Origin: an uncultured Clostridia bacterium
GTDB taxonomy: Bacteria; Bacillota; Clostridia; Oscillospirales; Acutalibacteraceae
NCBI GenBank assembly: GCA_945926705.1
Contig: CAMEMA010000075.1
Span: forward strand, 1 to 5,497
Direction: 5' to 3'
Length of the DNA: 5,497 nt
The notes under the pieces are model-generated. The model was not told where the DNA came from. It made no database searches and saw nothing but the letters and a program-made list of their open reading frames with translations. Shown here in pieces: positions 3,450-5,497 of the stretch (positions are counted from its first letter, which is position 1; each line of letters begins with the position of its first letter). The translations under genes were made by a program, and so were the position numbers.

Positions 3450-5165
3450 TTATGAAAGCAGATAGTTTATATCGTCAATACTAATCTTTCCATCAACTAA
3501 CGCATCCGCAATCTGCCCTTTCTTTTCAACCAGTTCCTCTATACGTTCATCAATGGTATCTCTACAGCATAATGTAATTACAGATACCGTTCCTTTCGTT
3601 CCAATTCTATGGGCTCTATCTTCTGCTTGTGCTTTCAAAGCCATGTTCCAAGGGCTGTCTAAAAAGATAACATTCTGAGCGGCTGTAAGCGTAAGTCCTG
3701 TTCCCATTGCTCCGATAGTTCCTATAATTACCTTGCATTTATCATCATTTTGAAATCTTTCAACCTCTTTCATACGTTCATCAGCTTTTGTTGCTCCCGT
3801 GATATAAGCTGGGTTATAAGATTTCAACTTTTCTCTTGCAACTTCTGTCATTGATTCCCAATTACTAAAAATGATTGCTTTCTGCCCGCTTGCAACAATC
3901 TCATTTACAAGTTCAATCATTCTTTCCATTTTAGCAGATTCTTGCACAGTATTTGATAAGATACCTGTCCATCCGGTTGCTTGTCTCAATCTAATCATCA
4001 TAGAAAGTGGGTTATTTGAGAATTTAATCTTTTGTAAATCACTCATAACACCTGCATATACTTCTTTATAGATTTGATTCTGTTTAGGTGTCATATCTAC
4101 ATATTCAATCTTTCTTATCTTTTCCGGTAAGTCAAGAACCTCAGTCTTTAATCTTCGTAGCATAATTTGTTCCATCATTGCTCTAATTTCTTCAAGATTC
4201 TTATATCCTACAACCTGTGAACCGCCCCATCCACCTAATTTGCAGTAATGTTGCTTGAACTGATAAAATGAATGATTCTCATATCCTAGCCACTTCATTG
4301 GAAAGTATAAATCAAGAGGGTTATTCATAAGAGGTGTCCCGCTCATAGCGACCATATACTTAGCTTGTACGTTCATCATAGCTCTACTCTGTAAGGAAGT
4401 AGGCTCTTTTGAGCGATGACATTCGTCAAAGGCAATTACTGAGATTGTTCCATTTTTGCATAATTCTTGTAATTTTTCAGCAATAGGAAAATGATATTTA
4501 GTTTTGCTTATCTTTTCTGCTCCTGCTCTTAGTGTTTCAATATTTGTAATAATGTATCTGCAGTCAGGAAGATTATCTAAATCTTCAAGCTTATCCTTTG
4601 TACTCCCTTCATATGCTTTACCTGTTGTCTTTCTAAAACGTGTACCAAGCACCCATCCACTTTCATCTGAATGAATACTAATTTCTGATTGCCAATTATA
4701 TTTTAGTGAGTTTACACCACATACAATAAGCACCTTATTTATATTATCTGTTTTTTCAAGACATCCAACCCAGTTTATTATTTGGAATGTTTTCCCAAGC
4801 CCTTGGTCATCGCATAACAGGAATTTCTTCTTATTCAATCCAAATCTCACACCATCAACCTGATGTGCAAATGGCTTTGTCTTAAACTCAAAGTCTTTTG
4901 GAATATCTATCTCAAATTCCTGTTTATGCAAATCTTCATATATTCCGGATATTTTGATTTCTTCATTTTCAAATTTGTTGCAAAGAGAAATGATATTGTT
5001 TATTGGCATTTCCCAAGTGTGATTATCTGGATTATATACTCTCGTACCCATTTGCTTTATAAAGGAAACAATTTCCGGGTTATAATCAAAAGATACAAAA
5101 GCACTCTTTTTTACTAAAATGTTGTTTGATAGCTTATCAGGTTCTCCGATATGTATTCTAATCAT
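3450..5165 (-). CDS. SNF2-family DNA helicase/translocase with HARP-like N-terminus
   Basis: This 571-residue superfamily 2 ATPase should translocate on double-stranded DNA, remodelling forks, annealing strands or clearing proteins during phage replication or recombination. Visible motifs: a Q-motif-like PFAHQVDG (98-105), Walker A DDQGLGKT (119-126), a Walker B box DECH (247-250) in place of DEAH, motif III MSGTPLMN (274-281), IIFSNWESM (431-439), motif V GTGLTLTAAQNVIFLDSPW (488-506) and motif VI QAEDRAHRIG (513-522). Both RecA-like lobes are complete. Residues about 22-66 (FVSFDYN...MGTRVYNPDNHTWEMP) resemble the HARP module of SMARCAL1-type annealing helicases; this rests on motif memory, not a search. 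The ATG follows AAAGGAGG by seven bases. An intrinsic terminator begins four bases after the stop. In clostridial phages such helicases often sit next to a VRR-NUC nuclease gene; none is visible here. Confidence 0.95.
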   Translation of the reverse strand: MIRIHIGEPDKLSNNILVKKSAFVSFDYNPEIVSFIKQMGTRVYNPDNHTWEMPINNIISLCNKFENEEIKISGIYEDLHKQEFEIDIPKDFEFKTKPFAHQVDGVRFGLNKKKFLLCDDQGLGKTFQIINWVGCLEKTDNINKVLIVCGVNSLKYNWQSEISIHSDESGWVLGTRFRKTTGKAYEGSTKDKLEDLDNLPDCRYIITNIETLRAGAEKISKTKYHFPIAEKLQELCKNGTISVIAFDECHRSKEPTSLQSRAMMNVQAKYMVAMSGTPLMNNPLDLYFPMKWLGYENHSFYQFKQHYCKLGGWGGSQVVGYKNLEEIRAMMEQIMLRRLKTEVLDLPEKIRKIEYVDMTPKQNQIYKEVYAGVMSDLQKIKFSNNPLSMMIRLRQATGWTGILSNTVQESAKMERMIELVNEIVASGQKAIIFSNWESMTEVAREKLKSYNPAYITGATKADERMKEVERFQNDDKCKVIIGTIGAMGTGLTLTAAQNVIFLDSPWNMALKAQAEDRAHRIGTKGTVSVITLCCRDTIDERIEELVEKKGQIADALVDGKISIDDINYLLS

Positions 5166-5180
5166 TGTATTTCCTCCTTT

Positions 5181-5492
5181 TTAACATGAACAATGACATC
5201 TAACTTTCTTATAACTAGTGTGCTTTCTACCATGACATATATCAATATATACATCTAATATTGGATATACGATTTCTCCTTTTGTGTTTTCAACTGGTTC
5301 CGTACTTTGGAAAGTTCTTAAGTAAGTTGATGTGCATTTAGTTTTCATATTGTAATGATGTTTATCTCCCCAAGGTCTAAATGTGCAATCTCCTATTTTT
5401 ATATCGTCTGAACTTTCTGCAACTGTCATAACTTTATCTAAATGTTTCCACCATTTTTCAAGTTCATGCTGTAACGTGGTTGAATATATCAT
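5181..5492 (-). CDS. Cys/His-rich small phage protein of unknown function
   Basis: I do not recognise this 103-residue protein. It begins with a helical Trp/Lys stretch (EKWWKHLDK, residues 12-20). The rest is probably beta-rich and carries Cys at 36, 53, 86, 99, 101 and 103 and His at 45, 46, 87 and 91; the protein ends CHCSC. Clustered Cys and His suggest metal binding, but no standard zinc-finger spacing is visible, so this is only inference. The ATG at 5492 lies five bases from the window edge and its ribosome binding site is out of view. No in-frame stop is visible upstream, so the true start could lie further out. The stop is 15 bases before the SNF2 helicase start, and that gap holds the helicase's AAAGGAGG, so the two are almost certainly co-transcribed. 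Confidence 0.7.
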   Translation of the reverse strand: MIYSTTLQHELEKWWKHLDKVMTVAESSDDIKIGDCTFRPWGDKHHYNMKTKCTSTYLRTFQSTEPVENTKGEIVYPILDVYIDICHGRKHTSYKKVRCHCSC

Positions 5493-5497
5493 TTTAT

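Noticed and set aside
4863..5117. Plus-strand frames inside the SNF2 helicase gene (also 3871-4071)
   Set aside because: They lie within a complete, motif-rich helicase gene and have no start signals.

Overview
The window is a compact run of genes that all read on the minus strand. It is A+T-rich, with strong AAAGGAGG-type ribosome binding sites, gaps of only a few bases between genes and many small proteins of unknown function. This looks like the early/replication region of a temperate phage or prophage of a low-GC Firmicute, probably of the class Clostridia. No integrase, repressor or structural gene is in view, so free phage, prophage and other mobile element cannot be told apart.

In transcription order (right to left), a first block holds a Cys/His-rich 103-residue protein (5492-5181) and a SNF2-family helicase with a HARP-like N-terminus (5165-3450). 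A strong intrinsic terminator (3445-3411) closes this block. A near-consensus promoter (3390-3362) then starts a second block of five genes: an 87-residue unknown (3316-3053), a MerR-like DNA-binding protein that starts at a TTG (3022-2690), a helical 134-residue protein (2697-2293), a membrane-anchored zinc-ribbon protein (2282-2076) and a zinc-ribbon/acidic-linker protein (2052-1483).

A third block has its own extended -10 promoter (1474-1446), a structured leader of about 160 bases, the replication initiator-like winged-helix protein (1277-384) and a second HTH protein (369-10).

Two structures stand out. (1) Inside the initiator gene, in its low-complexity linker, lies a tandem array of 23-bp repeats (852-943, with a decayed fifth unit to 966) next to a 60-bp stretch that is 90% A+T (781-840). 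The period of 23 is not a multiple of three and the identical copies are read in different frames, so the repeat is a DNA-level signal. The layout matches a lambda-type origin lying inside its initiator gene. (2) The leader of the initiator gene carries two long inverted repeats that interleave in the order A-B-A'-B'. Three of the four departures from perfect complementarity become G-U pairs only in RNA read from the minus strand, and the last arm is followed by six T. This looks like a pseudoknotted or switching leader RNA controlling initiator expression, although a DNA operator is not excluded.

Together the genes would support phage DNA replication: the initiator binds the iterons and recruits the host helicase machinery, while the SNF2 helicase probably remodels forks or recombination intermediates. 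The small proteins remain unassigned.
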